DNA from: Trichobilharzia regenti
Lineage: Eukaryota; Platyhelminthes; Trematoda; Strigeidida; Schistosomatidae
Length of the DNA: 64,000 nt
Direction of reading: 5' to 3'
Assembly (NCBI GenBank): GCA_944472135.2
Contig: OX235262.1
Location: 56,330,440 to 56,394,439, forward strand
Shown here: positions 1 through 11,087 of the stretch, piece by piece
Position numbering within the stretch: the first letter of the stretch is position 1
Layout of the letters: the number at the start of each line of letters is the position of its first letter
The notes under the pieces: model-generated
Told to the model about the DNA's origin: nothing
Seen by the model: only the letters and a program-made list of their open reading frames with translations
Databases searched by the model: none
Program-made: the position numbers and the translations under genes

Positions 1-710
1 TCTTCAAAATATTATTTGTCAATTTATCAGACTCAACAGTACGTTTCGTTTGAAATGTATATTTAGAGAAAATATCTACAAATAGAAGATGAAATTTCAA
101 CAGGGTCTCCTTCTGGGCAAATTCTTGCAGACTACTTTGTGGTGGGTCTAGATAATGATCAGCCAAAGTCTAGAATTAATCATTTTTTAACTGTTTAGAA
201 AGTGTGCGGATGGCACTTTTATGATTTGTGATGATAACTTTGACCTGACTAAATATCTTCCACCAGGCGGCAAAAATCACTCATGAAATAGAAAGTCAGT
301 TTAGCATTCCATTTGTTGGCATAAAGAAATCAAGAAGGGGTCATGATAACTGGAAGAGATTGATTCATTGGAATCTGACATTGAATAGTTAGCTGACAAA
401 TTCCTATACTTGGATACACATTAGTTGCAAGGGACATACCATTATATCAGTTGCTACTTGCATTCGGCATATATACAGCCCTGATACCACAGGAGAAGAG
501 ACGAACCTCTTGAAAAATCTCTTCATTAAAAATAGTCTATCAATCTGCAGATTTCTTAATCTGACAGCGGAATTAATGATAATAACAATCTGCTCTATTC
601 GAAAACAGTACTTATGGTGCAGTGTGGAATTTCCAGCATCTGGTACAATATCACATCTAATTTACTCGACAACGGAGAAATCGAAGACTAAAATAATATT
701 ACAGGATTGA
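1..710 (+). mobile_element. Penelope-like element, decayed RT fragment
   Basis: Conceptual translation in shifting frames gives Penelope-type RT signatures: a QQGSPSGQILADYF-like motif around 100-160 (the '(M)GSPLGPxLAD' block), then VICDDNFDL, SQFSIPFVGIKK and a stretch near 400-520 resembling the thumb region (ISCKGHTIISV, then LLKNLFIKN). Several stops and frameshifts show it is dead. It runs off the left edge of the window. Class assignment is from motif similarity; the exact family is not determined. Confidence 0.6.
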
Positions 711-899
711 TAATAACAGCTATCTGGCATTAGCAGTGATAATAAAGTCAAAAATGTACAAAGATTGTACAATTATAAGTAAATTATAGGTGTAGTTAAC
801 TGAAATAGTGTCAACATAGATTATTAATGGCAGAGACATGATAAGTTGTAGGTTTTGAGCTTAACATTATCTCTATCACAAAGAAGGCTGATATCATTG

Positions 900-1375
900 A
901 GTTTCTGTACTTGGTTGAACAGGTATATAATCTTTTCGACTCTGTCCATCAAGAGGGGCGGTGGCAATGTTTGGCTGTGAAGGTAGTACCGAGGTAGTAC
1001 AACGCACTAGTCAAGGCACTCTACTTTAACTCAAGCAACCGCGTAAGAGGCTGAGGAAGTGATGCCAACGGGCAGTGTTCGCCAAGGATGCCCATTATCT
1101 TCAGTTTTGTTTAATTTCATCATAGATGTACTAATGGGATTGACCTGTAATCAGACGTACCTGCATTCACTGTTTGTAATCTCCTAGATTCATTGTAATT
1201 CTTATGTTTTTCCATATAACTGTCCCCACTGCCGTACATTTCTGCTCATTACAGTTCTTTTAGAACTCTTTTTCTCCCTTTTTTGTGCGTGTTACATGGG
1301 GTGTATCAGTCTGAAATCGTGCATTTCTATTCTTTGTTGAAACTCAATCAAACATCAAAGGCACTTCGCTTTCGG
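900..1375 (+). mobile_element. RTE-B fragment: RT piece plus 3' UTR, internally deleted
   Basis: Reads FDSVHQEGRWQCLAVKV and then a [21 protein letters not shown] stretch, matching the RT of the better copy at 54630-56040 ([19 protein letters not shown], then [19 protein letters not shown]). After about 1145 it jumps to the same family's 3' UTR: the 'gtacatggggtgt' block is also near 50660 as 'gtacatggggagtgtc'. RTE clade is inferred from protein style. Frameshifts and stops throughout. Confidence 0.6.
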
Positions 1376-1427
1376 TTCGTAGATAAAAACATCATGTCAA
1401 AACCTCCTGGTTAATATGTGTAAACCT

Positions 1428-2150
1428 TGGGGACTGTGGAAGTAAGTAATTCCATACTAGTTTGTTTATTAGATGTATTACACAGTGAAACAGTTCATAA
1501 TCACATCAATTACAACCACATATCTTCGAAACTTGATTTATGTAGTTCTCATTCTTCCTTCCTATTAGTCGTATGGGTTGTAGAATTTTCCAGATATCAG
1601 GGACAGGTGATGAATGATTCCTATTACACGTATTCACAGTTAATTCGATAAACAAAGCCTCCGTTATCAATCTCTCCCTCCATCCACCCTGTGACATTAG
1701 ATTTTGAAACTGTCATCTTATCCTATTCTATCGTATGGTTGTGTGTAATTGCATGTAGTGAGTGCTATAATTGAACAATTCGCTAGATTCCTTATTCGAG
1801 TCAACTAATCTAATCTAGATTTTGTTAAGTTTTTATGTTCGGCTAGTCTGACTGACTGCATCTGTACTACTATTTTGACCTATGTATTTGACCTGACAAT
1901 CATTCCAGTAGTGTGTTAGACAAACTAAATTGCTTTGTTTTAAAGGCTCCACAGGATTGATCCTTTAACCGACAAAGCTTGTTTCTACTTGAGTTTGTGG
2001 GTTTAAAATGCCAGCCGCTTTTATTCCTGCCTTGTTAAGAATTCTGTGTTAGGCTTCCTAGGTTCATTCCGTGTATGGAATTACTACTGATGATTTATAT
2101 TCCTCATTGCTGGTGTTGTCTTGCGCATGTTTGACATGCATGTCGTCATT
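1428..2150 (-). mobile_element. Penelope-like element 3' region, inverted
   Basis: The reverse complement of this stretch matches the plus-strand Penelope-like copy at 60360-61050. Shared blocks include the 'gacgacatgcatgtcaaac' segment (here near 2130, there near 60380) and the end segment with the ATCTCTCC/CCTCCGTTATC region. A minus-strand open frame at 1506-1697 (ERLITEALFIELTVNTCNRN) matches LITEALFIESTANTFKRN near 60800. No intact coding capacity remains. Confidence 0.65.
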
Positions 2151-2151
2151 A

Positions 2152-2340
2152 TTATTATTATTATTATTCTACTACCCCTACGACCAATAGGAAAGGGTAA
2201 AGAAAACTATAAAACTCAAGTTTCGAAGTTGTGTGATTATAATTGATATGATTATGAACAATAAATCTTGTTCAAAAAGTGATCCAGTAAATAATACTGT
2301 TCCACTGTGTGATACATCTAATAGACAAAACCTCCTGGTA
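2152..2340 (+). mobile_element. Penelope-like element 3' tail
   Basis: After an (att)n run at 2151-2168, the sequence ctactacccctacgaccaat and the following approximately 170 bases closely match 60890-61050, the 3' tail of the Penelope-like copy there. It abuts the inverted copy at 1428-2150, so the two copies diverge from a common centre. Confidence 0.6.
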
Positions 2341-2760
2341 TGAGGAATTTTTTAAATCGGAAACGATACTGTTTACTAAGATAATATACAGCGAATAGAC
2401 TCTTTCCACCAAATTTATTTTCAAGCTGTACAATCTACATTAATTAATTTCTGAGAATTACTCTCAACATGTCTCATTTTACGTGTAATATCAACTCTTC
2501 TCTATTTTATCTAGTTACTCAACATCTAATCGATAATGAATATTCATTTATTTTTCACAGATTGACATAAGCTAGAGAACTATTGAGAACCATAGAGTAG
2601 TATACGTTTTCACCTTCCTAGCTAACGACTACTCCGTAGTATACATCCACAATCCCACTAGAGATCCAACTTAGGACTGAATCAATAAATTCCAGCTTCT
2701 GCCTATTCGTGATATACAGCTCCATTACCACCCAGGATTTCTCCTCAAATCTGACTTGGC
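2341..2760. other. No recognisable feature
   Basis: AT-rich non-coding sequence. I see no open frame with protein-like composition and no repeat that I can match elsewhere in the window. Confidence 0.4.
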
Positions 2761-2935
2761 GGGTCCCGATAGTCACGACTTCTCAATGGGCTTACCTTGC
2801 CAATTAAAGGTCCCAGGTCCAATCCCCGGTAGGATCGTCAACACGTACTGCTGACTGGTCTTTAACCAGAACGAAACTGCTATCTAGTATTCCTAGTTTC
2901 CGATGTTCCTCTAACTGATTTCAACCTGTGATCTA
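2761..2935 (+). repeat. tRNA-headed SINE, family 2 (degenerate)
   Basis: A pol III B-box-like motif (ggtccaatcc) follows a degenerate tRNA-like head. Then comes the family-2 body seen at 46600-46790 and 63601-63915: a 'cgtactgctga' block, 'gaacgaaactgct', and a tail 'ctctaactgat'. The copy is old, with many substitutions. Confidence 0.6.
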
Positions 2936-3560
2936 ACTTGAAATATTATTATTTACTGAACCTATCTTATGTCACAACTAACACTCGTTAATTTCCGTAT
3001 TATTAATCCCCCTCGTAATTATGTATTTTAAATCTAAACTTATCAGATACATTAATCTAACAATCTATATAGCTGCCATTGTACAAGTGTGCCAAATGAA
3101 ATAACCGGGGAGTGTCTTAATGACACTTAGATAAACACAGTCAAATAGACTCAATAAATTTGTTTTTCCAGACCAAAAAGCTAGATCAACATAAATCTTC
3201 GCACAGATAATCACTAGTTTAGCTTATCCTACTTCTAAAAGGCATAGAAAGAGAAACTGAATGAATAGACAGTGATTAAACCGTAAATCAAATAGGTATT
3301 GGACATACTTGCAATTATAATAAGTGGTTTTTGGTCGTTACTCACAGTCTCAGTCTATTGATTCTTAAAAACTGAACAGAAGAGTGCACGAAACACTTGA
3401 CACCCAACACAGTCGGTGAATATCTATGCCTACATCAATTACTTTTATCAAAGTCCACGTTCGTCAATCAATATTTGATCATATACATCTATCTGCATTA
3501 TACACAGCAATCACATGTTGTGTACTTACTAAGTATGAGATACATTGCGTAATGAACAAC
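2936..3560. other. No recognisable feature
   Basis: AT-rich sequence with stops in all frames. No match to other repeats was noticed. Confidence 0.35.
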
Positions 3561-4115
3561 ACTAGCATAGAATATTATTCTTTTAGGTTCTGAGTGGAAC
3601 ATCGAACTTCAACAACACATCTCCATTTTATCCTGTTCTCTGTAGTCATTTTAAGCTGACTGCATAATTCCCATAACCTCTCATCTTCTCCTGAAAATAT
3701 CTCCGTTCCATGCGCGAACATACACCCAAATCACTTCCCATTTGGGTCTTACTCAAGCAATAGCCTGGTGCACGATGTTACTCAACGATCTGCTTAGTGT
3801 ATGTCCGATCAATCTCCATTTTCTTCTAAATATTTGTTGAGCAATGTATCCTTGAAGTTGATTTGTTCCCAGAGTTCTCTGTTTCTAATTCTTTCTGGCT
3901 GTCCACTTGATCTTCAGTATGGAGCGAAGACAGCTGTTGATGCTTTTTGTGATACGCCAAGTTTCTGACCAATACGGGAACAATGACTTAACATTAATAC
4001 TGCAAATTCGATTTTTGTCTTTTATGCCGAATGTAGAAGATTTTCAAACTAATTCTACAGTAGCGAAAGTCTGCTTTGCCTTTCCAATCCTGGTTTTGAC
4101 GTCCTCAACGAAGAG
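3561..4115 (-). mobile_element. RTE-A 3' end fragment (SR2-like)
   Basis: Homologous to 26940-27480 and 56215-56870. The block 'tggaacatcgaacttcaaca...catctccatttt..cctgttct' and a later 'atggagcgaagacagctgttg' match 'tagagcgaagacagttgttg' near 27230 and 'ctgacc'-type blocks beyond it. On the minus strand this is the C-terminal tail and 3' UTR of the RTE reverse transcriptase. It is non-coding now. Confidence 0.6.
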
Positions 4116-4119
4116 ACAG

Positions 4120-4335
4120 AATGGTGTGGACATGTGAAGGCCTTCAGGAGGCCAGTCAGCCGACGTGTCTTCCCTCAATACCAGTGAAGAATCAATTTGT
4201 TTTTATATTTCTGTGGTGCTTTAAAGTTTCTGTCGTGATTAGACTGATTAATAAACCCACGCCCAAACTTCCTTCTTCTCACGGGCTTAGGACCAGTTAC
4301 AAAACTAGTGAATTAGACAATCAGGCGAGGTTTTA
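4120..4335 (+). repeat. RTE-A 5' leader piece joined to a SINE-like tail
   Basis: 'gccttcaggaggccagtcag' at about 4139 matches the reverse complement of the RTE-A leader near 29870. It is followed by an 'aagtttctgt..' to 'aactagtgaatta' block that also occurs at 6515-6640 and 29965-30085. It looks like a rearranged mosaic of repeat pieces, with no gene. Confidence 0.4.
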
Positions 4336-5553
4336 ACTCAGATAGTCGTACTCAACAATGTAAATTTATTTGTACTAATCCATAAGTCATTTCTACTTTA
4401 TAAATGCTAAACACGGTATCTGGAACTATAACTTCACTAACAGAAATGAGACGAGCAATAAATGCTAACACAGTAGGACTTAAGGGATTCATCGTACTCC
4501 GCTGGGACTCTTTAGCTGAACACTCCACATACAGCGTTACATGTACTGTGGGAAATACATACAGATATATGACTAGTAAATAAACTACAGTTAATCAATT
4601 ATAGCAAAAAGAAAAGTAAAAATGTTTGGCGAGTCGAGTTCAGATGAATAAGGATAGAAGGGGTTAAAACTAAGGTTAAAAACTAAGATTATGATGGATC
4701 ACGGCCTGGTTGTATCACTATAAGAAAAAATTAGTTATCAGCAAGAGAACTTGAAAATATTAGGAGTCACAGAATGATAAATAATAATAATGCGATGAAA
4801 TAAACAATAATGGTTACAAAGTAAAAGACAATACCGTGGCAAATCCAGAACAATCATCATTTCCCACTGTACAAAAGGATCGTATTGAAGACCCTAATTG
4901 TAAAAGCTTCTGCGACTGCAACCATCTTTCTGTTTGTTTGTCTGTTGATAACAATGGATTACTTGACATCTTCAATATCATGTCTGCAGTCTAAAAGGTG
5001 CTTTCTAATCTACATAGTTGGTGTCCTTAGCCTTAGCTTTCTTTTCAACCAATCGAGTAAGTGCCCGATCATGAGAACAGACAAACACCTTAGCATATGA
5101 CCCATTTACTTGCATCCATAGATAAACTCAAATTGTTTCCAACAGAAGCGATGAATTTTGATATCTGGAAGTGATGACTTAAAATCCAGTGACTAGTGTA
5201 TTGAATCACAGCTTTTTACAGTAAACTGAATGACGAAATAAATCTGACAAGAAAACATCCAGCCAAAATTGAGCGATCTAAGAAGTCATGTTCCAGCCGT
5301 AGGGTAAAACACTTAGTTGCTTTCAGTACTGAAGTGACAGACAGAGAGATTATCCATGTGGGACTAAATGTTATTCATATCAAACCTTTAACCTGTATAT
5401 AACTAGTCATTATCTGTAATCAAAGTAAAAACAAACAAGCAGCATATAAAGAGTACTTTATGAATAAATTCTGAACAACGCAGCCAATCTAACTTTTACA
5501 CCGTTTCCTAACGGCGTCCCTTCTAAATATAAATACCCCGACTTGCGTGATTT
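4336..5553. other. No recognisable feature
   Basis: About 1.2 kb of AT-rich sequence. A 71-codon open frame at 4885-5100 is hydrophobic but low-complexity-like, and I find no family resemblance. I do not call it a gene. Confidence 0.3.
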
Positions 5554-6002
5554 TGTGGAGTCTGAAAGAATATGATTGTACAGTTTTTGTTAAATGTTAA
5601 AAATGAAAACACTGTACGTAACTTCTATGTAAAAACGAGTCATTGTAAAATATGAATAACGACGGAGTACAACCTAAAATACAGTGCGCTACTCGACGTT
5701 TCATATTTTCACTGGTTCATACTGTCTACTTGCTTCATTACTAACCGCATTGTATCCTTTGGATTTTGCAGGAACCTCTCATCCGAAGGCTATTCCACAA
5801 ACGGTGCACAGCTTCTACTACTGGACACGTCTCTAACAGTGAACGCTTCTGTGGATTATATTAATAATTTGCAGTAACCATTAATTTCTAAAATTCGTTA
5901 ACTGTATTCCTCATAATATACTGTTACACTATCCTTTCTTTGACTTGGATTTTTTATTCTAATATTTGTTCTGTTACCGAACTCGCTATTAAGTCCCCTA
6001 CA
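5554..6002 (+). mobile_element. Solo LTR, same family as the element at 33127-38696
   Basis: Begins TGTGGAGTCTG and ends AGTCCCCTACA, which is the inverse of the LTR reading TGTAGGGGACT at 62186 and 33127. The flanks carry an exact 4-bp duplication ATTT (5550-5553 and 6003-6006). No internal element sequence is present, so this is a solo LTR formed by LTR-LTR recombination. It is strongly diverged from the young copy in KIFBP intron 2 and closer to the solo LTR at 62186. Confidence 0.8.
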
Positions 6003-6336
6003 ATTTATCTTATTGCATTGTCTAATTTTACATTAGTCAATGAATTATAAGGAGCCAATAATTATCGTGAAATAACTTCCAGTGAAAAGTGCGTTGAAAA
6101 CCTCGAATCTTCTTAAACTCGCCTTTATTGAAGACTGGATGTGATAATTACCTTTAAAACTGTTAATTACTTCAGCAAACTTAAAAAGATACAAATATGA
6201 TAACATTTCAGATTGAGAAAGGAGCAATATAACTTCAGGAGGATTATTTCTGAGTAAACTCACCCACCTGTAATCCTGCAGTATATAGTATGAAAAGTAA
6301 TGATAAATGAATACGTGTAAGAAAAGGAAGAGGGTT
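6003..6336. other. No recognisable feature
   Basis: AT-rich spacer between the solo LTR and an inverted-repeat arm. No coding signal seen. Confidence 0.35.
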
Positions 6337-6430
6337 AAAATATTCTTAAGTAAATTGAATCTTGGTCCTAAAACTGGATTACCGAGGCAGATTCAGAGGA
6401 ATGACGAATAATTCTTGGACACATAAAATA
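6337..6430 (+). repeat. Left arm of a 2.2-kb-spaced inverted repeat
   Basis: The segment around 'aaattgaatcttggtcctaa' to 'gacgaataattcttggac' is repeated in reverse complement at 8516-8606. By eye the match is roughly 80-90% over about 90 bp. A Penelope-like RT fragment lies between the arms. Confidence 0.7.
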
Positions 6431-6514
6431 CATTCAAGCCTTTTTATGGTCAAAGCTTTAATGAGTTGAAGTATGTGACCTACACATGAAATTAGTATTT
6501 TTTTTTAAATATAT

Positions 6515-6640
6515 TTATGCGTCGAAGTTTCTGTAGAAATTTGGTTAAGTTTTGGGGGTGAAGTTGCTAGCACCACGTCCAACCCTCCCTCTTTATGCGA
6601 GCTTGGGACCGGCTAGAAAACTAGCGAGCAACTTCGGTAT
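6515..6640 (-). repeat. SINE-1-related tail fragment
   Basis: 'gaagtttctgtag...gaagttgctagcaccacgtcc' to 'gaaaactagcgag' matches 29965-30085 and more distantly the tails of the family-1 SINEs at 47860-48090 and 52845-53068. The tRNA-derived head is missing. Confidence 0.5.
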
Positions 6641-6849
6641 AAGTCCTCGTATTTCGAACTCCTAAAAGGGAACAAATGCAATTAAGAGGGCACTACTGAA
6701 ATCAACCTGTCTCTATAGTGTGGAAGAACCTATCCTCCATAACACTTTCCTCATTACAGAAACAAGCCTCATAACTTGGACTTAACTTTTGCCTTAGTCA
6801 AAACTATTTCTCCCAACTTAAAATCCATGCACAATTTGAAAATCTGTAC

Positions 6850-8240
6850 GGCCAGCTGAAACCTCTTGTTCTTGTTGCTGATGATCATCACGGTTTGTTC
6901 AAAGCTAGATAAGTTGACATTGCACATCAGCTTTGAAATGGTCGTACAGCATTCTGAGAACTTTAAAGATTTAAAAGAACTAAAGCAGAATAATAACACT
7001 GCCATCTTGAGATCAGATAAGGGTGTTGGTATAGTTGTAATGGATAAAACTGAATATAAAAGTAAAATGTTATGCATCCATGAAAATAAAGACATTTACC
7101 AGAGACTCCACTTTAGAAGAGGTTAAGGCTGTCTAAAGTAAAGTGACAAACAATCCAGTAAAACTCTTAAGTATGAATGCGATTCATAGAGAGCTTCAAT
7201 CCATTAAAACCCACGGAATCCCAATTAAAACAAATTTATGGTCTGCCAAAACACTCAAACCTAAAATCCCTCTTAGTCGCATAATGTCGCTGGGCAGATA
7301 ACCAACCTGAAAACTTGTACAGTGGTTAGTGGAAATACTAAAGCCTATTAAAAAAACTCCAGTAAATTTGCTTCGAAAGGTACCTTTAGTTTAATAGATT
7401 GTTTTCATAGCATCACTATAAAGGATAAAATCATGTTTGCCCTTGACGTAGATTCTCTACTTACAAATGTACCTCTGTTGCAGACAATTGACATTTTATG
7501 TGAATGACATCCCCAATAACAATTTTTTATTGCCAGTTTCTATATCTTATTTGAAAGAGTTACTGCTTTCATATACTAATGTTAAATTTACATTTGAGAG
7601 TAAGCATTTCCGCCATATCGATGGTGCTGCTATGGGAGGTCCCTTAGGTCCATCGTTAGCTGATGGTATACATATCACATGTTAGGAACCTACCTGGAGA
7701 CTTAATTGGGGAAGTATATTTCCGTGAGAGATAGGTGGATGACATAACAGTCATTTGTAACAAAACCAACAGATACCACAGAAATCTTTAGCCGGATAAA
7801 ATGCGTGGAAGAAAATAATGATTCATTCGTACCCATAATACACCAACGAGATGATCTGTGAATAGGAAGCCCACCTGGATGGAACACTATGTAAATTACC
7901 ATAGTTTCTATCCTCTCCAGCATCAAAATACATTGGTGAAACGTTCGTTCACACGCATTCAGCACATATGCACAGAGGACAATATTGAAGAAGAAACATA
8001 AAACCTCACTAGAACATTGTTAGGCAACTACTAATAACTATCAACAAACGTCACAGAAGTACCAAACAAAGGACTCCGCCAATCCAATCAGCTCCTAAAA
8101 AGGACGTATCTATATATCCTCACCGTTCAAAGTCTGATCACTGAACAAAGAATCAGAGCAGCAATTAATAGAGCTCAATATGCAGCTAAACTTATTCATA
8201 AGGAAAACGAGATTTATGCTGTCCTGTAAATCCTCACAGC
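6850..8240 (+). mobile_element. Penelope-like element, RT core (dead)
   Basis: Translation over three frames shows the Penelope RT landmarks: NNNTAILRSDKGVGIVVMDK (about 6990-7050), FALDVDSLLTNVPL (about 7437), SISYLKELLLSYTNVKF and AAMGGPLGPSLADG (about 7625-7665). A later LITEQRIRAAINRAQ piece lies at 8130-8175. The frames are broken by stops and indels. It is a different, older copy from the one at 58646-59227. Confidence 0.75.
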
Positions 8241-8515
8241 ATCCAAACGACAGTGTCACATTCCACTGTGTTTACCAATTTACACCTATGTAAAGCTACA
8301 CGTAAATAGGGAGGACCCATTGGTCTCTGCAGGTTGTGGCTACAGAACACAAAATAGCTGCAACGACAAATAAAATCAACGAAGACAATTAGTCCTGGAA
8401 ATGGATGTCCAACATCACCCATCGCGGAGCACATGATAGAGACGGATCGATGTCAATAATACTTCGCAACCCAAGTGTGGGTCACGTACTGCAATTTGTT
8501 AAATCCTTAAACCTA

Positions 8516-8606
8516 TTTCATGCGTCCAAGAATTATTCGTCATTACCCTGAACCTCCCTTGGTAATCCAATTTTAGGACCAAGATTCAATTTACCTAGAA
8601 ATATTT
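8516..8606 (-). repeat. Right arm of inverted repeat (partner 6337-6430)
   Basis: Reverse complement of 6337-6430 with substitutions and small indels. It lies just downstream of the Penelope-like RT fragment. Confidence 0.7.
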
Positions 8607-8660
8607 CCAAATATCCAGTCTTTATCTTCTTATCACTCCGTATTCTTACTTCATCTTCCT

Positions 8661-9785
8661 ACCTCGTATTTATAACGTTGACCTGTACAAGATTTGACCT
8701 ACATTGTAAAAATTGGCGCTCTCTTGCCTCCTATATAAATGCGCACAACAAGTACGTGTGTGATCTGCATATCCGAAATGCTTTGTGCGAATGCACTACA
8801 CGGTTCAGATAAATGACGTCTTATTGTTTTGTCGAAACTCATAAAGGGAACTAACTGCTCTGGAAAATAGATTCAGCAACTTCATGTATGACGTCTTGTT
8901 ATGTACTCGTCGCCAAATTATTGTTATGTACTGGTCGAGAATTTAATAGTCCTGACGCAAGAAGGCGGAAATCAGAAGACCACTAGGTTTGCGATGATAC
9001 TTCTATTTTCCAAAACACCAGGCGAAGCAATAAGTGGTATCACACCAAAGTGGTAAGTCAGTCACACAAATTGTGAGAGCGAAATATATATGAATGTTCA
9101 GACAAGGGTGTGAACAATCATTAGACAGTCTTAACGTGAATGGCTAATTACAATGAAGTATCGATCCATATATACATAGCGAAATATAGCGGACATGTCA
9201 ACAACCACCATATATGGATATATGTCACCAAGCAACGGACTGTCAACAAACACTCATATTATATATAATATAAGGGGAATACACATTGTTAAAGGAGACA
9301 GGTTCATCAAAGTGAAATGGTCACAGACTAAGCGAGAAAACAGATTGAGAGACCAACATACACACACACATAAATATATATATGTGGATACATATCACGT
9401 CTGATACGATGAACTGGGAAAAACCTAGTTTTTAGTCCAGTTCAGATCAATAACAAAATCATCTTAATGCTTATGCTAGAAACGCTGTAAAAGCAGAATA
9501 CAGTGAGAATTTACTAGTGACTATACGTTCAGTAGGTGCTACCCACCTAGAGGCTTTTAGCGCTAACCACTGTTTACTGATTACATCTATAAGCTGGTCA
9601 TATAGTAACAAATGGAGCAGGTACAGCTAATTTCAGGGAAATGGACACACCTCGGTGTCTAGCACAGAAGTTTATGATATCTAAGTCCTTGGGTTAAGGC
9701 TGACTGATACCAAAGACTGCTGTCAGCGTTTCTAAAGTGACAAAGACGTCACCAGCCAATGATGAAAGTTAATGGTGTATTAAGC
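8661..9785. other. No recognisable gene; AT-rich spacer
   Basis: Contains short TATA-type and (AT)-rich runs (about 9220-9280 and 9360-9390), and nothing with protein-like composition. The NXF 3' flank and the RTE-B tail follow. Confidence 0.35.
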
Positions 9786-10675
9786 ATAGAACTATATCAT
9801 TGTCTGTCTGCTTTCGACATAGAACTTTGCACATATGTGCGGCAGTTGAAGTCCCCACACTCCATGTAGCACACAAACCAAGAGAAGAAAGTACAAGGGA
9901 AGCATAATAGAGACAGTAAGCAGAGGTGTGAGATAAAGGAGGAGTAATAACGAAGAACAAAACAGTTTCATTGGAGATCATAAGTCATAAGGAGTGGATG
10001 CATCTGCGCCACTGAGGACGATTTTGAGCCATGTCACCAATTGTTTCTAACCATTGGTTTTTACCGTCCCGAGGACCCCAACCAGGAATCCAGTCTACAC
10101 CTTCCTACGTGGCTTAGACACTGTTGTAGATTTCATTGACTGGTGCCATGTTTTGGTTTGACCTCCGCTAGCTTTTTTTCAGCCTGACCCTATATCCGCT
10201 AACATTGCTCGTCGAGGGAGGCGATGGCTTGGCATACGTAACACATGTCCTAACCATCTCAGTCTTTGTAACTTCACGACTTCAACGATTGATTTCCCCT
10301 GTTTACCTAGAACTCTACGCCTAACCTCAATGTTGCTCACCTTATTATGCCACTTCACACGGGAGAGAGAACGCAGGCACCTATGATCAAAGACAGCTAA
10401 TCTTTTCATGTCTTCCACTCTCAGTGGCAGTTCTCACATCCATAAAGGAGGACGGAGAGGACTGATGAGCAGTACACCCGCCCTTTGGTCGATAGTCGGA
10501 TATCTCGTCGACGCCAGAGACGGCGTAAACTGCCAAATGCGAAACGAGCCCCCTGTATCCGTACTGAGATTTCGTCAGAGATCAACCCATTGGCATTGGG
10601 GCTGATGTTACTTCCCAAATAAGTGAAGCGGTCAACGTGCTCTACCACTTCACTCCCTATTTCTAATCTTGGACT
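9786..10675 (-). mobile_element. RTE-B 3' part: RT C-terminus and 3' UTR
   Basis: The minus strand reads a broken open frame: [57 protein letters not shown] and [20 protein letters not shown]. This is the hallmark RT thumb and C-terminus of schistosome endonuclease-reverse transcriptases. It is then followed by the 3' UTR to about 9786. It is 5'-truncated near 10675 and matches 54630-56040 closely. Confidence 0.8.
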
Positions 10676-10814
10676 TTATCATTGTACACCAGAATTAACT
10701 TTAAACTAGTCACGAAAAAGTCTATGCAACTTATAAAACATAAGATGTTAATATTTTGAAGAAACATATTTACAAAATATATATATTGCACAGTGAAAAA
10801 TACAAAATTAATTA

Positions 10815-11087
10815 TCAATTCGGTAAAAAAGCATCAGGTGGGAGGAGTCCAGCTGCATGAACTTTTTGAAATGACTGTAATGCAGAATCTAAACTGAATT
10901 GACACTCGGTTAGGCATTGAAGAGAATAGGCTTTGTTCATCCCAGTTGCAACGCATAACTCTTCAACTAATCTTGCAACAACAGTTTCATCAAATGCGCA
11001 ACCAGCTTGCTGAACTGAAGATGACGTAGGTGATGCTTGGGACATCATGAAACTAGATACAGCCTCCGTAATAATCAAAGAACATTC
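10815..11087 (-). CDS. NXF: NXF exon 5 (TAP-C, stop)
   Basis: 273 nt after acceptor ttattttag, phase 0. Encodes a Ser/Gln linker and the complete TAP-C/UBA-like domain, then TGA. No AATAAA is seen in the next 100 bases, so the poly(A) signal is unclear. Confidence 0.88.
   Translation of the reverse strand, partial: ECSLIITEAVSSFMMSQASPTSSSVQQAGCAFDETVVARLVEELCVATGMNKAYSLQCLTECQFSLDSALQSFQKVHAAGLLPPDAFLPN

Noticed and set aside
9360..9390. CRISPR-like or tandem-repeat array from the (ac)/(at) runs
   Set aside because: These are simple low-complexity runs; no spaced repeats occur anywhere in the window.
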